Below, piece after piece: positions 25,569-35,750 of a stretch of 64,000 bases of DNA. This stretch comes from Actinacidiphila cocklensis (GTDB lineage Bacteria; Actinomycetota; Actinomycetes; Streptomycetales; Streptomycetaceae), in contig NZ_CAJSLV010000048.1 of NCBI RefSeq assembly GCF_907177275.1, positions 143,466 through 207,465 of the forward strand, read 5' to 3'. The position numbers were made by a program, and so were the translations under genes. The notes below the pieces were generated by a model, which saw nothing but the letters and a program-made list of their open reading frames with translations, had not been told where the DNA came from and ran no database searches. Numbering within the stretch: position 1 is the stretch's first letter; every line of letters begins with the position of its first letter.

Positions 25569-26282
25569 TTGTCATCGAAGGCTGAGACGGCCGCGCCGCG
25601 CGACGCGTGGGTGATGGCCGGGATGGCCACGGCCGCCGCTTCCGCGGCAGTGGCGAGCTTCACCGGACTGCGCGGGCTCGCGCTGGACACCGGGTGGCCG
25701 CCACGGCTCGCGTGGCTGCTGCCGGTCACCATCGACGCATACGCGATGACGTCCGCGCGGGTCTGGCTCGCCGGGACCACCCGGGCGCCGCACGCCCGGC
25801 GGTTCGCGCGGGCAAATGCCATCGGCGCCATCACGGCGAGCATCGCCGGGAACGCGACGTACCACGCGGCCGCGGTCGGACTGATCGCCATCTCGTGGCC
25901 GATCGTCGTCCTCGTCGGCGCCGTCCCGGCGGCCGTCCTCGGACTCACCGCGCACCTTCACGCGGTACGGAGTCCGGACGAGCACGACGACATGGCGGTA
26001 CGGACCTCGACCGCCGACCAGGCCGGTCCTCGGGACCGTCCCGCCGTCCGACGCCGTACCGCAAGCCGCCGTCCCAAGACTCGGAGCGAAGACGAACTCT
26101 GGCAGGCCGCACAGGACGCCGACGCCCGCCACCGGGCCGAGCACGACGGCCGGCCCATCACCCGGGACGCCTTGCGCACGACCCTGCGCATCGCCGGGCC
26201 ACGCGCGACCGACTTCCGGCGCCGGCTCGCCGAAGCGCCCACACCTGACCCCGACCGAAAGGAGGCGGAACCCACCCCATGA
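25569..26282 (+). CDS. DUF2637 membrane protein (spread-type)
   Basis: 237 residues. I place the start at TTG 25569 because AGAGAGGAGACGAGCC precedes it and it follows the previous stop by 14 nt. The N-terminal half holds about four hydrophobic helices typical of DUF2637 (AWVMAGMATAAASAAVASFT, PPRLAWLLPVTIDAYAMTSA, ITASIAGNATYHAAAVGLIA). The C-terminal half is basic and charged (RRRTASRRPKTRSEDELWQA). DUF2637 proteins accompany TraB/FtsK genes in Streptomyces elements. The stop overlaps the next ATG (ATGA). Confidence 0.8.
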   Translation: MSSKAETAAPRDAWVMAGMATAAASAAVASFTGLRGLALDTGWPPRLAWLLPVTIDAYAMTSARVWLAGTTRAPHARRFARANAIGAITASIAGNATYHAAAVGLIAISWPIVVLVGAVPAAVLGLTAHLHAVRSPDEHDDMAVRTSTADQAGPRDRPAVRRRTASRRPKTRSEDELWQAAQDADARHRAEHDGRPITRDALRTTLRIAGPRATDFRRRLAEAPTPDPDRKEAEPTP

Positions 26283-26578
26283 CCAGCAACGCACCACGCC
26301 CCACCCTCGACAAGGAGGCCGTGTCCCACCACCTCGCCATCGCCACGCGCCGCCGCACGCCCGCCGCGCTGCGGACCGCGCTCATGGACATCCCCGTCCT
26401 GCTCGCGGAGACCAAGCGACTGGCAACCCTGCTCACCGCTGCCCGCACCGAGTGCGCGAACCTGCTCGCCGCCGCTCGCGCCACGCTCCACGCCCAGGAC
26501 GACGGCGAGCCCGACCCGCTCTCGTACGTGCGCGACGAGGTCGCCGCGCACGCCCCCCTCACACGGGACGAACGATGA
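26279..26578 (+). CDS. Small helical protein between DUF2637 and translocase genes
   Basis: 99 residues, mainly helical and Ala/Arg-rich (AALRTALMDIPVLLAETKRL, AARTECANLLAAARATLHAQ) with an acidic tail. It overlaps its neighbours by 4 nt at both ends (ATGA at 26279-26282 and 26575-26578), so it belongs to a coupled chain. I recognise no motif. Small proteins in this position are common in actinomycete integrative elements. Confidence 0.7.
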   Translation: MTSNAPRPTLDKEAVSHHLAIATRRRTPAALRTALMDIPVLLAETKRLATLLTAARTECANLLAAARATLHAQDDGEPDPLSYVRDEVAAHAPLTRDER

Positions 26579-28335
26579 GGGCGTACGGACGCCGCGCGCG
26601 CCGCAACCGAAGGTCGCAGCCGTTGATGATCGTCGCCGACGAGTCGCCCCTCCTCGACGCGCTCACCGGACTGGCCCGGCTGACGTTCCGGTACCGCTCG
26701 GAACTCGCCCCGATCACCACCGCGCTCGGGCTCGGACTCGCCGGGCTCTGGCTCCACGCCACGCACCCCGCGTGGTGGCCGTACGCGCCCGGCGCCGTCC
26801 TCGTCCTCATGCTGGGCGTGCTCAGACGCCTGGACCGCCCCGAGGAACGCCTCTACGCCGCCCTCGTGGGGGCCGGGGCGGGCGCCTGGCTCGCCGCCGC
26901 GACCCGGCTCGGGCCGACCCACCGGCCTTTGCCGACCGTGCTCGCGGTGACGACTCTGGCCGCCGGCATCCCCTGGTGGACCCATCGTCGCCGTCGCGTG
27001 CGCGTCACGGTGGACCGCACCATCCGCGCGTGGCCGAACGTCGCAGAAGCCGTAGGGCTCGCCGGATCGCGCGTCCTGTCGGCCGTCGTCGACCTCTGGG
27101 GCTGGCGTGCCCGCATGACCCTCCGCCCCGGCCAGACCATCGCCGACGTCATCGCGCACGTACCCGCCATAGAATCCGGGCTCGGCACCCGCCCCGGCGC
27201 CGTGCGCGTCGAGCCCGACCCCGCGCACGCCGGGCGGTTCCTCATGCGGGTGCTCGCGGACGACCCGCACGCCACCGCGATCCCCTGGCGCGGCCCGTCC
27301 GCCCAGACCATCGGCAAGCCCATCGACCTGGGCGTGTACGAGGACGCCACCCCGGTACGCGTGGCGTTCCTGCGCCGTCACGCCCTGGTCGGCGGTATCG
27401 CCGGGTCGGGCAAGAGCGGCGTCCTCAACGTCATCGTCGGCAACCTGGCGGCCTGCCCCGATGTCGTGCTGTGGGGCGTGGACCTCAAGGGCGGCATGGA
27501 GCTGCGGCCGTGGGCGTCCTGCCTCGACCGGCTCGCCACCACGCCCGCCGAAGCGGCCACCCTCCTCCGTGACGCCGTACGCGTCATCGAAGCCCGCGCC
27601 CGCGCCATGAGCGAGAGCAACGCCCGCGTGCGGGAACCCACCCCTCAAGCACCCGCACTGGTGATCATCATCGACGAGTACGCCGAACTCGCCGAGAACG
27701 CCCCGCAGGCGGCAACGGCCGCCGACTCGGTCGCCCGGCGCGGCCGTGCCGTCGCCGTCACCCTGCTCGCCGCCACCCAGCGGCCGACCCAACAGGCCAT
27801 GGGCAAGGGGGCCGTCCGCTCCCAGATGGACATCCGCATCTGCCTGCGCGTTCGCGAACGCAAGGACACGGACCTCGTCCTCGGACAGGGCGCGCTCGCC
27901 GCCGGCTGGCTCGCGCACACCCTCGACGCCCCCGGCAAGTTCCTCGTCTCCGCCGAAGGACTCGACCAGCCCCGGCGAGCCCGCGCCTACCTCGTCACCG
28001 ACGACGACGTACGCACCACGGCCGCGCGCCACTCCCCCGACCGTCCACCGCTCGACGCGCTGTCGGCTGCCGCGCTCGACGGCGACGAGCCGGAGCCCGA
28101 CGACGTCGTCGACGCCGAGATCGTCACGGACGCCGACCCCGAACTCACCCTCTGGACCGCCCTGCGCGACTCCCCCGACGAAGGGGTGTCCGTATCCGAC
28201 CTCATGAACATCACCGAGATGGGCCGCACATGGATCTACGACCGCCTTCAAGCGCACGCCCGAGCCGGCCGAGCCCGGCAGGTGGCCCGTGGCCGCTGGC
28301 GTGCCACCGACCACAACCGCCCGCCGTCCGTATAG
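26575..28335 (+). CDS. FtsK/SpoIIIE-type DNA translocase (TraB/TraSA-like)
   Basis: 586 residues, ATG 26575. Two N-terminal transmembrane helices (ITTALGLGLAGLWLHA, WPYAPGAVLVLMLGVL) are followed by a linker and the motor domain. Walker A is GGIAGSGKSGVLN near residue 282, Walker B is LVIIIDEYAEL near residue 365, and the sensor-like segment is AVTLLAATQRPTQQAMG. A C-terminal winged helix (DEGVSVSDLMNITEMGRTWI) may recognise DNA repeats. In Streptomyces a single TraB-type hexamer moves double-stranded element DNA into the recipient. The RepSA-type initiator expected nearby is missing. Confidence 0.9.
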   Translation: MRAYGRRARRNRRSQPLMIVADESPLLDALTGLARLTFRYRSELAPITTALGLGLAGLWLHATHPAWWPYAPGAVLVLMLGVLRRLDRPEERLYAALVGAGAGAWLAAATRLGPTHRPLPTVLAVTTLAAGIPWWTHRRRRVRVTVDRTIRAWPNVAEAVGLAGSRVLSAVVDLWGWRARMTLRPGQTIADVIAHVPAIESGLGTRPGAVRVEPDPAHAGRFLMRVLADDPHATAIPWRGPSAQTIGKPIDLGVYEDATPVRVAFLRRHALVGGIAGSGKSGVLNVIVGNLAACPDVVLWGVDLKGGMELRPWASCLDRLATTPAEAATLLRDAVRVIEARARAMSESNARVREPTPQAPALVIIIDEYAELAENAPQAATAADSVARRGRAVAVTLLAATQRPTQQAMGKGAVRSQMDIRICLRVRERKDTDLVLGQGALAAGWLAHTLDAPGKFLVSAEGLDQPRRARAYLVTDDDVRTTAARHSPDRPPLDALSAAALDGDEPEPDDVVDAEIVTDADPELTLWTALRDSPDEGVSVSDLMNITEMGRTWIYDRLQAHARAGRARQVARGRWRATDHNRPPSV

Positions 28336-28643
28336 CCGTCCGCGTCCGCGCGGACGTCCGCACCCTCGCACGCGTCTGCGCAGCAAGGGCCTCGTACGGA
28401 CAACGGACGGACGACCGCGCGGACGCGCTCACCGCTCTCGGACTCACCGAGAGGAGACGCCCACGACCACCACCGAGCCCCCGCCGCCTTCGAGCGGCAG
28501 AAGCACCCGACCCCGCGCCCGCCGACTCGTCATCGCCGACGAGGAACTCCTCCTGCAAGCCCTCGTGCTCGTCGCACAGGACATCGCCCGTCGACCCGAG
28601 GACCCGCCCGACAGCTCCGCACCGCCACTGACGAGAGGACGAC
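28336..28643 (+). other. Intergenic region with clustered GTCCG/CGGAC repeats; possible transfer locus
   Basis: 308 bp between translocase and integrase. From about 28329 to 28432 the pentamer GTCCG or its complement CGGAC occurs about nine times, including the 12-bp palindrome GTCCGCGCGGAC. TraB proteins recognise short repeats near their gene (clt), so this is a candidate, though the motif is not one I can tie to a known TraB. A strong GAGAGGAGA site (28450-28458) is followed by ACG instead of a start codon. No gene can be defended here. Confidence 0.4.
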
Positions 28644-30403
<1,760 letters not shown>

Positions 30404-30437
30404 GCTGCGGTCCCGGTATGCCCGGCGACCTGGGGTT

Positions 30438-30468
30438 ACTTTACACGCTGCACGGGCAGGGGCTGCAA
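30438..30468 (-). promoter_or_regulatory. Candidate promoter of tRNA-Ala copy 1
   Basis: On the minus strand, TTGCAG (30463-30468) and TGTAAAGT (30438-30445) are separated by 17 nt to TGTAAA. They lie about 35 bp upstream of the tRNA 5' end. The match to a vegetative (HrdB-type) promoter is reasonable. Confidence 0.5.
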
Positions 30469-30586
30469 ATCCATTGCGGCCGGCGTCGGGGCGGGCGCGG
30501 CGAAGTTCATGAAGTGTCAACAATCGGCGGCGCGTTGCCGGGTTACGGTGGCAGCGGCTGAGTGGACGAGAGAGGTGGAGACCGCT

Positions 30587-31660
30587 GTGACCTCCGCGTT
30601 CGACCCGATTGACCTGGGCGGGAGCCGGTTGCGGAACCGGATCGTGATGGCGCCGATGACCCGCAGCCGGGCCTACGGTCCCGGGCTGAGCCCGACCGCG
30701 AGCACCGCGGCGTACTACGCGCAGCGCGCGTCCGCGGGGTTGATCGTCACCGAGGGCACGCAGCCGTCGGTCGTGGGGCAGGGCTATCCGGACACGCCGG
30801 GACTGCACAGCGCGGAACAGCTCGCCGGGTGGCGGCGGGTGACCGACGCCGTGCACGCGGAAGGCGGGCGGATCTTCGCCCAGCTGATGCACACCGGGCG
30901 GATCGGGCACCGCTCGCTGCTGCCCGGCGGGCTGCGGCCGGTGAGCGCGTCGGCGGTACGGCCCAAGGGCAGCGTCTACACCGCCGAGGGGCCGCAGGAG
31001 TTCGAGGAGCCGCAGGAGCTGACCGAGGAGGACATCGCGCGGACCGTCGAGGACCACGCGGCCGCGGCCCGCAACGCGGTGGCGGCGGGCTTCGACGGCG
31101 TCGAGGTGCACGCCGCCAACGGCTACCTGGCCCACCAGTTCCTCGCGCCGAACGCCAACCTGCGCACCGACGGCTGGGGCGGCTCGCCCGAGCGGCGGGC
31201 GCGCTTCGCGGCGGAGCTGGTCACGGCGGTCGCGGACGCGATCGGCGCGGAGCGCACCGGCCTGCGGATCTCCCCCGGCAACTCACTGGGCGACATCGAC
31301 GAGCCCGACCCCGAGCCGGCGTACGCGGCGCTGCTGCGCTCCCTTGAACCGGTCGGCCCCGGCTACCTGCACATCATGGAGACCGGCGAGCGGTCGCTGA
31401 CCCTGGAGCTGCGCAAGCGCTTCGCGGGCGTGCTGATCCTCAACGCCCGCACGCAGGGCCGCCCGTCAGGCCCCGAGGAGCTGGCCCTGGTCGAGGACGG
31501 CACCGCCGACATGGTCTCCTACGGCGCCCTCTTCCTCGCCAACCCCGACCTGCCGGAACGGCTCCGCGCGGGCGGCCCGTTCAACACCCCGGACCGGGCG
31601 ACGTACTACGGCGGCGGCGACCGCGGCTACACCGACTACCCGGCACTGGGCACCCCGTAG
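30587..31660 (+). CDS. Old yellow enzyme family alkene reductase
   Basis: 357-residue FMN-dependent NAD(P)H oxidoreductase of the NemA/OYE group that reduces activated C=C bonds. The start GTG 30587 follows GAGGTGGAG. Conserved pieces are LRNRIVMAPMTRSRA, AGLIVTEGTQPSVVGQGYPD, IFAQLMHTGRIGH, the HAANGYLAHQFLAPNANLRT active-site block (His-x-x-Asn substrate pair), GWGGSPERRARF and NARTQGRPSG (phosphate site). It is convergent with the DHA2 efflux gene. It probably works in detoxification or secondary metabolism. Confidence 0.93.
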   Translation: MTSAFDPIDLGGSRLRNRIVMAPMTRSRAYGPGLSPTASTAAYYAQRASAGLIVTEGTQPSVVGQGYPDTPGLHSAEQLAGWRRVTDAVHAEGGRIFAQLMHTGRIGHRSLLPGGLRPVSASAVRPKGSVYTAEGPQEFEEPQELTEEDIARTVEDHAAAARNAVAAGFDGVEVHAANGYLAHQFLAPNANLRTDGWGGSPERRARFAAELVTAVADAIGAERTGLRISPGNSLGDIDEPDPEPAYAALLRSLEPVGPGYLHIMETGERSLTLELRKRFAGVLILNARTQGRPSGPEELALVEDGTADMVSYGALFLANPDLPERLRAGGPFNTPDRATYYGGGDRGYTDYPALGTP

Positions 31661-31702
31661 CCCCCGCTGCGCCGGGCGCCCCGCGGGGCGCCCGGCACCG
31701 TG

Positions 31703-33184
31703 TCAGGCCGTACGGGTCCGGCTCCGTCCCAGCGCCACCGCCGTACCCGCCAGGCACAGCGCGGCCAGGGCGACGGCGGTCACCGCGAAGGCGTGGGCCG
31801 AGGGGTGGACGCCCGGCAGGTCGAGCCGGTTGAGGAAGAGCGTGCCGAGCGCGGCCACGCCGAGCAGCTGGCCGAGCTGCGTCACCGTGGCCAGCAGCCC
31901 GCTGGCGTCAGCGGCGTCCTGCGGGGCGACCGTGGACAGCGCCAGGGTGAAGGTCGGGCTGAAGCCGAGGCCCAGGCCGCCGCCGAGGGTGAACAGGCAC
32001 ACGTACAGCGCGGCTCCCCCGTCCCCGCCGCCGCGCAGCGCCAGGCCGAGCCCGGCGAAGGACGCGGCGGCCAGCAGCAGGCCCGCGGCCGGCAGCCAGG
32101 TCCGCCAGGACACCGGCAGCCGGCGCCAGTTGAGGCCGACGCCGCCGAAGCTGACCGCGGCGACCGCGAAGGTCAGGCCGGTGCGCAGCGCGCTGAAGCC
32201 GAGCCCTGACTGCAGGTGCAGGGCGACCGCGAAGAGGAAGCCCGCGTTGACCGCCATCGTCGTCATGATCACGATGACCGCCCGCAGCATGCCTGGCGCC
32301 CGCAGCACCCGCGCCGAGACCAGCGGGGAGCCACCGCGCCGGGCGAGCCGCGACTCCAGCACCATGAACAGGCAGAAGAACACGACGCTCAGCCCCAGGC
32401 AGACCCATCCCCACACCGGCCAGCCCTCCTCCTGCCCCAGCACCAGCGGGACCGTGAGCAGTGTCACAGCCGCCGCCAGCGCCGTCAGGCCCGGAAGGTC
32501 AAGGCCGCGGCGCCGGACGGGGTCGCGCCGCCCGTCCTCGGGCAGCACCCGCGGGGCGATCACCAGCATCGCCGCGCCGATCGGCACGTTGACCAGGAAG
32601 ACCGGCCGCCACCCGGCGCCGAAGAGGTCGGCGCTGACCAGGATGCCGCCCAGCGACTGGCCGAGCGCGGCGCCCGAGGACAGCACGGCCGAGTAGACGC
32701 TCATCGCCCGGGTCCTGGCCTCACCGCTGAAGGTGAGCTGGAGCAGGCTGAGCACCTGCGGGATCATCAGCGCGGAACCGACGCCCTGGACGAAGCGGAA
32801 GCCGATCAGCTCACCGGTGTTCTGGGCGAGGCCGCAGGCCAGCGAGGCGACGGTGAAGACCGCGAGGCCCGTGACGAACAGCCGCCGGTGCCCGAACAGG
32901 TCGCCGAGCCGCGCCCCGGTGATCAGCAGCACCGCGTAGGCGATGGTGTAGCCGGCGATGATCAGCTGGAGCGAGGCGCCCGAGGCGTGCAGGTCGGTGC
33001 GGATCGTCGGGGCGGCGACGTTGACGATGAAGACGTCGAGCAGGGCCATGAACTGGCCGATGAGGATGGTGGCGAGCAGCAGGCCGGGCCGCGGCCCCGC
33101 TCTGCCGGGCTTCGTGGCGCCGGGATCGACGGCGGGGCGGTGGGCGGTCGGCGCGGTCGCGCCGTTCATCACGGGCTGTGTCAT
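31703..33184 (-). CDS. DHA2-family (14-TMS) drug/H+ antiporter
   Basis: 493 residues with about 14 hydrophobic helices. Motif C-like and family features include FMALLDVFIVNVAAPTIRTD (the DHA2 motif D1 region), ARLGDLFGHRRLFVTG (motif A), GSALMIPQVLSLLQLTFSGE and GWRPVFLVNVPIGAAMLV. These place it with EmrB/QacA-type proton antiporters. The start ATG 33184 gives MTQPVMNGATAPTAHRPAVD. It is transcribed divergently from the MmyB-type regulator at 33286 across a 101-bp gap containing a palindrome, the typical layout of a regulator and its efflux target. The substrate is unknown. Confidence 0.92.
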   Translation of the reverse strand: MTQPVMNGATAPTAHRPAVDPGATKPGRAGPRPGLLLATILIGQFMALLDVFIVNVAAPTIRTDLHASGASLQLIIAGYTIAYAVLLITGARLGDLFGHRRLFVTGLAVFTVASLACGLAQNTGELIGFRFVQGVGSALMIPQVLSLLQLTFSGEARTRAMSVYSAVLSSGAALGQSLGGILVSADLFGAGWRPVFLVNVPIGAAMLVIAPRVLPEDGRRDPVRRRGLDLPGLTALAAAVTLLTVPLVLGQEEGWPVWGWVCLGLSVVFFCLFMVLESRLARRGGSPLVSARVLRAPGMLRAVIVIMTTMAVNAGFLFAVALHLQSGLGFSALRTGLTFAVAAVSFGGVGLNWRRLPVSWRTWLPAAGLLLAAASFAGLGLALRGGGDGGAALYVCLFTLGGGLGLGFSPTFTLALSTVAPQDAADASGLLATVTQLGQLLGVAALGTLFLNRLDLPGVHPSAHAFAVTAVALAALCLAGTAVALGRSRTRTA

Positions 33185-33235
33185 GCGTCGAGCCTGGCGG
33201 CAGGGCGGTACCGGTAACGAGAGCCCGGTGATCCT

Positions 33236-33262
33236 GGTACTGCCAGCACCTGGCAGGCGTAC
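33236..33262. promoter_or_regulatory. Palindrome between divergent efflux and regulator genes
   Basis: Perfect inverted repeat TGCCAG-CAC-CTGGCA (33241-33255) with a partly symmetric outer GTACT/CGTAC pair. It lies midway between the starts at 33184 and 33286. It is a likely operator for the 33286 regulator, which would control both directions. Confidence 0.6.
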
Positions 33263-33285
33263 TGCGCATTGGGGAGTATGACCGT

Positions 33286-34287
33286 ATGCCCAGCACTCCG
33301 GCATCGCCCGCCACCCGGTCCGTACCCGCCGAGCCCGACCGGCAGACCGGCGGCGCGCGGCAGAAGGGCGCCGCCCGCCGCACCGAACTGGCCGCCTACC
33401 TGCGCAGCCGCAGGGCCAGGATCACCCCGGAGGACGTCGGCATGCCGCCCGGGCTGCGGCGCCGCACCCCGGGGCTGCGGCGCGAGGAGGTCGCGCAGCT
33501 CGCCGGGGTCGGTGTGACCTGGTACACGTGGCTGGAGCAGGGCCGCCCGATCAACGCCAGCGTCCAGGTGCTCGACGCGGTGGCCCGGGTGCTGCAGCTC
33601 GACGCGACCGAGCGCGAGCACCTCTACCGGCTGGCCGGCATCCCGTTCGTGAGTGAGCCGAACTCCGACGCGGAGACCGTCGGCGTGGAGTCGCAGGGCA
33701 TCCTGGACGCCCTCGACCCGCTGCCCGCCGCGATCTACAACGCCCGCTACGACGTGCGCGCCACCAACGCGACCTACCGCACGCTGTGGCCGATGACGTC
33801 GATCGTGGCGCGCTGGGAGCGCAACGTGCTCTACAAGCTCTTTACGGTGCCCGAGTGCTGCATGACCTTCGTCAACAGCGCGGAGGAGCTGCCGTGGATG
33901 GTGGCCCAGGTGCGCAGGAGCTACGGGCGGCACGTCGGCGAGCCCGCGTGGGAGTCCTTCATCGCGCTGATGGTCAAGGAGAGCCCGACCTTCGCGCAGC
34001 TGTGGGCGAGCGGCAACGTGGCGGCGCCGGGCAAGCGGGTCAAGGCCTTCCGGCACGAGGGCATCGGCGTGATCAACATGACGTCGATGTCATTGAGCAT
34101 CGACGGGATGGCCGGGCACCGCTTCGTGGTCTACACCCCGGTCACCGAGGACGACCGGCTGCGCATCGAGCGGCTGCGGCAGATCGGCGACCCGGTCGTC
34201 GGCTGCTCCCTGCACGGCCGCCCGCTGTCGGTGATCATGGCGGAACGGGAGGCGGCGGCCGCCTCGGACTGCGACAAGTCCGCCTGA
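33286..34287 (+). CDS. XRE-family regulator with MmyB-like ligand-binding domain
   Basis: 333 residues. The HTH near residues 40-105 has the family hallmark RTPGLRREEVAQLAGVGVTW followed by YTWLEQGRPINASVQVLDAV. The C-terminal MmyB-like (PAS-related) domain includes LDALDPLPAAIYNARYDVRA, NVLYKLFTVPECC and ASGNVAAPGKRVKAFRHEGI. This group is widespread in actinobacteria, usually beside a reductase or exporter whose expression it controls. It is divergent from the DHA2 pump, which is the probable target. A long terminator hairpin follows (34325-34364). Confidence 0.92.
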   Translation: MPSTPASPATRSVPAEPDRQTGGARQKGAARRTELAAYLRSRRARITPEDVGMPPGLRRRTPGLRREEVAQLAGVGVTWYTWLEQGRPINASVQVLDAVARVLQLDATEREHLYRLAGIPFVSEPNSDAETVGVESQGILDALDPLPAAIYNARYDVRATNATYRTLWPMTSIVARWERNVLYKLFTVPECCMTFVNSAEELPWMVAQVRRSYGRHVGEPAWESFIALMVKESPTFAQLWASGNVAAPGKRVKAFRHEGIGVINMTSMSLSIDGMAGHRFVVYTPVTEDDRLRIERLRQIGDPVVGCSLHGRPLSVIMAEREAAAASDCDKSA

Positions 34288-34324
34288 TCAGCCCGATCCG
34301 GCTGGTCTGCCCGGCAGAACGCGG

Positions 34325-34364
34325 AAGGCGAGACCCTTCCGCATGTGCGGAGGAATCTCGCCTT
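34325..34364. terminator. Bidirectional terminator between MmyB-type gene and tRNA-Ala copy 2
   Basis: Outer arms AAGGCGAGA (34325-34333) and TCTCGCCTT (34356-34364), with inner TCCGCA/TGCGGA. It is followed on the plus strand by CTTCCT. It ends 7 nt before the tRNA 3' end, so it can terminate both transcripts. It is the intact counterpart of the hairpin stranded at 17257-17303. Confidence 0.8.
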
Positions 34365-34371
34365 CTTCCTG

Positions 34372-34444
<73 letters not shown>

Positions 34445-34548
34445 GCGCCTGTCAGGTTTCCCCTGACGACGTGAAGAAGCATAGCCGGTGGGTGGACCGG
34501 AAACGAAATCGGCTGTGCCAGGCCCTACGCGTCGCCGTGCGCGTCGTC

Positions 34549-35214
34549 CTACGCGTCGTCGCCGAGGACCGGCTCCGGCAGGGTGCCGGCGTTGTGCTCG
34601 GTCAGCCGCCAGCCGCGCGCGCCCTCGCCGAGGACCGACCAGCAGCAGTTGGACAGGCCGCCGAGCGACTCCCAGGTCAGCGGGTCCAGGCCGAGCAGCC
34701 GGCCGATGGTCGTACGGATCGTGCCGCCGTGGCTGACCACGACCAGCACGCCGCCGTCGGCCAGCTCGTCCGCCGCGGCGAGCACCACGGGCGCGGCCCG
34801 GTCGGCGACCTCGGTCTCCAGCTCGCCGCCGCCCCTGCGGACCGGCTCGCCGCGCTTCCACGCGGCGTACTGCTCGCCGTACGAGGCCAGGATCTCCTCG
34901 TGGGTCAGGCCCTGCCAGTGCCCGGCGTAGGTCTCCTGCAGGCCCTTGTCGTACGTGACGGACAGCCCGGTGAGCGCCGCCAGCTCGGCGGCGGTGGCGG
35001 CGGCCCGGTTCAGGTCGGAGGAGACGATGGCGTGCGGCGACAGGGCGGCCAGCAGCCGGGCCGAGCGGCGGGCCTGGGCCACGCCGGTCTCGGTCAGCTC
35101 GATGTCGGTGTTGCCCTGGAAGCGCTGCTCCAGATTCCACGCCGTCTGACCGTGCCGCCACAGCACGATCCGGCGGCCCCTGCCGCTCGTCTGCCGGCTT
35201 GCCTGCCCGCTCAG
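34549..35214 (-). CDS. Histidine phosphatase (phosphoglycerate-mutase-like)
   Basis: About 221 residues. RRIVLWRHGQTAWN holds the catalytic RHG; the second His is in VVVSHGGTIRT. ELTETGVAQARRSARLLAAL, SSDLNRAAATAAELA and LQETYAGHWQGLTHEEI are standard family parts. It is most like acid phosphatases of the broad-specificity PhoE/GpmB type. The start is unclear: no ATG, GTG or TTG lies at the expected place. CTG 35214 overlaps the rsfS stop in CTGA and would give a normal N-terminus. The only upstream ATG (35325) would add 37 unusual residues inside rsfS. It is coupled downstream of rsfS. Confidence 0.88.
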   Translation of the reverse strand: MSGQASRQTSGRGRRIVLWRHGQTAWNLEQRFQGNTDIELTETGVAQARRSARLLAALSPHAIVSSDLNRAAATAAELAALTGLSVTYDKGLQETYAGHWQGLTHEEILASYGEQYAAWKRGEPVRRGGGELETEVADRAAPVVLAAADELADGGVLVVVSHGGTIRTTIGRLLGLDPLTWESLGGLSNCCWSVLGEGARGWRLTEHNAGTLPEPVLGDDA

Positions 35215-35648
35215 CTCAGCTCCCCGTCCTCGTCCGCCGCGGCGGTGGCCGCGGCATGCTCCTTGCCCTTGCCCCGGGTGGCGACCGCGTCCGCAGGAAG
35301 TTCGATCTCCGGGCAGTCCTTCCACAGCCGCTCCAGAGCGTAGAAGACCCGCTCCTCGGAGTGCTGCACGTGGACGACGATGTCGATGTAGTCGAGCAGC
35401 ACCCAGCGGCCGTCCCGCTCGCCCTCGCGGCGGACCGGCTTGACGTCCAGCTCCTTGAGCAGCGTCTCCTCGATGGCGTCGACGATCGCCTTGACCTGCC
35501 GGTCGTTCGGTGCGGACGCGACCAGGAACGCGTCGGTGATGGACAGCACGTCGCTGACGTCGTAGGCGATGACGTCGTGCGCGAGCTTGTCGGCGGCGGC
35601 CTGCGCGGCGGCGCGGGTCAGCTCGATGGAACGGTCAGTGGCGGTCAC
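35211..35648 (-). CDS. rsfS: Ribosomal silencing factor RsfS
   Basis: 145 residues. It binds ribosomal protein L14 and blocks 30S-50S joining under starvation. The core reads AADKLAHDVIAYDVSDVLSI, TDAFLVASAPNDRQVKAIVD, GRWVLLDYIDIVVHVQHSEE and RVFYALERLWKDCPEI, all highly conserved. The start is ATG 35648. A Lys/Glu/Asp tail (GKGKEHAAATAAADEDGELS) is a non-conserved extension. It lies between the LCP gene and the histidine phosphatase, the usual Streptomyces order. Confidence 0.95.
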   Translation of the reverse strand: MTATDRSIELTRAAAQAAADKLAHDVIAYDVSDVLSITDAFLVASAPNDRQVKAIVDAIEETLLKELDVKPVRREGERDGRWVLLDYIDIVVHVQHSEERVFYALERLWKDCPEIELPADAVATRGKGKEHAAATAAADEDGELS

Positions 35649-35660
35649 AGAAACGGCTTT

Positions 35661-35718
35661 CCGGTCGGGGGCTGGACTCCTTCAAGGGTCTCACGACCCT
35701 CGGACAGCCCCCGACCGG
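35661..35718. promoter_or_regulatory. Two-tier inverted repeat between LCP gene and rsfS
   Basis: Perfect outer arms CCGGTCGGGGGCTG (35661-35674) and CAGCCCCCGACCGG (35705-35718) surround an inner GGGTC/GACCC hairpin (35686-35699). TTTT follows on the plus strand, although both neighbouring genes are on the minus strand. It may attenuate read-through from the LCP gene or block antisense transcription. Confidence 0.55.
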
Positions 35719-35750
35719 TTTTCGATCACCGCTCCGCACTCACCGCACCG

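Noticed and set aside
28463..28643. Possible small gene (excisionase position) beginning ACG after a GAGAGGAGA ribosome-binding site
   Set aside because: No ATG, GTG or TTG at the expected place, and the frame runs on without a stop deep into the integrase gene, so coding cannot be supported. A mutated start remains possible.
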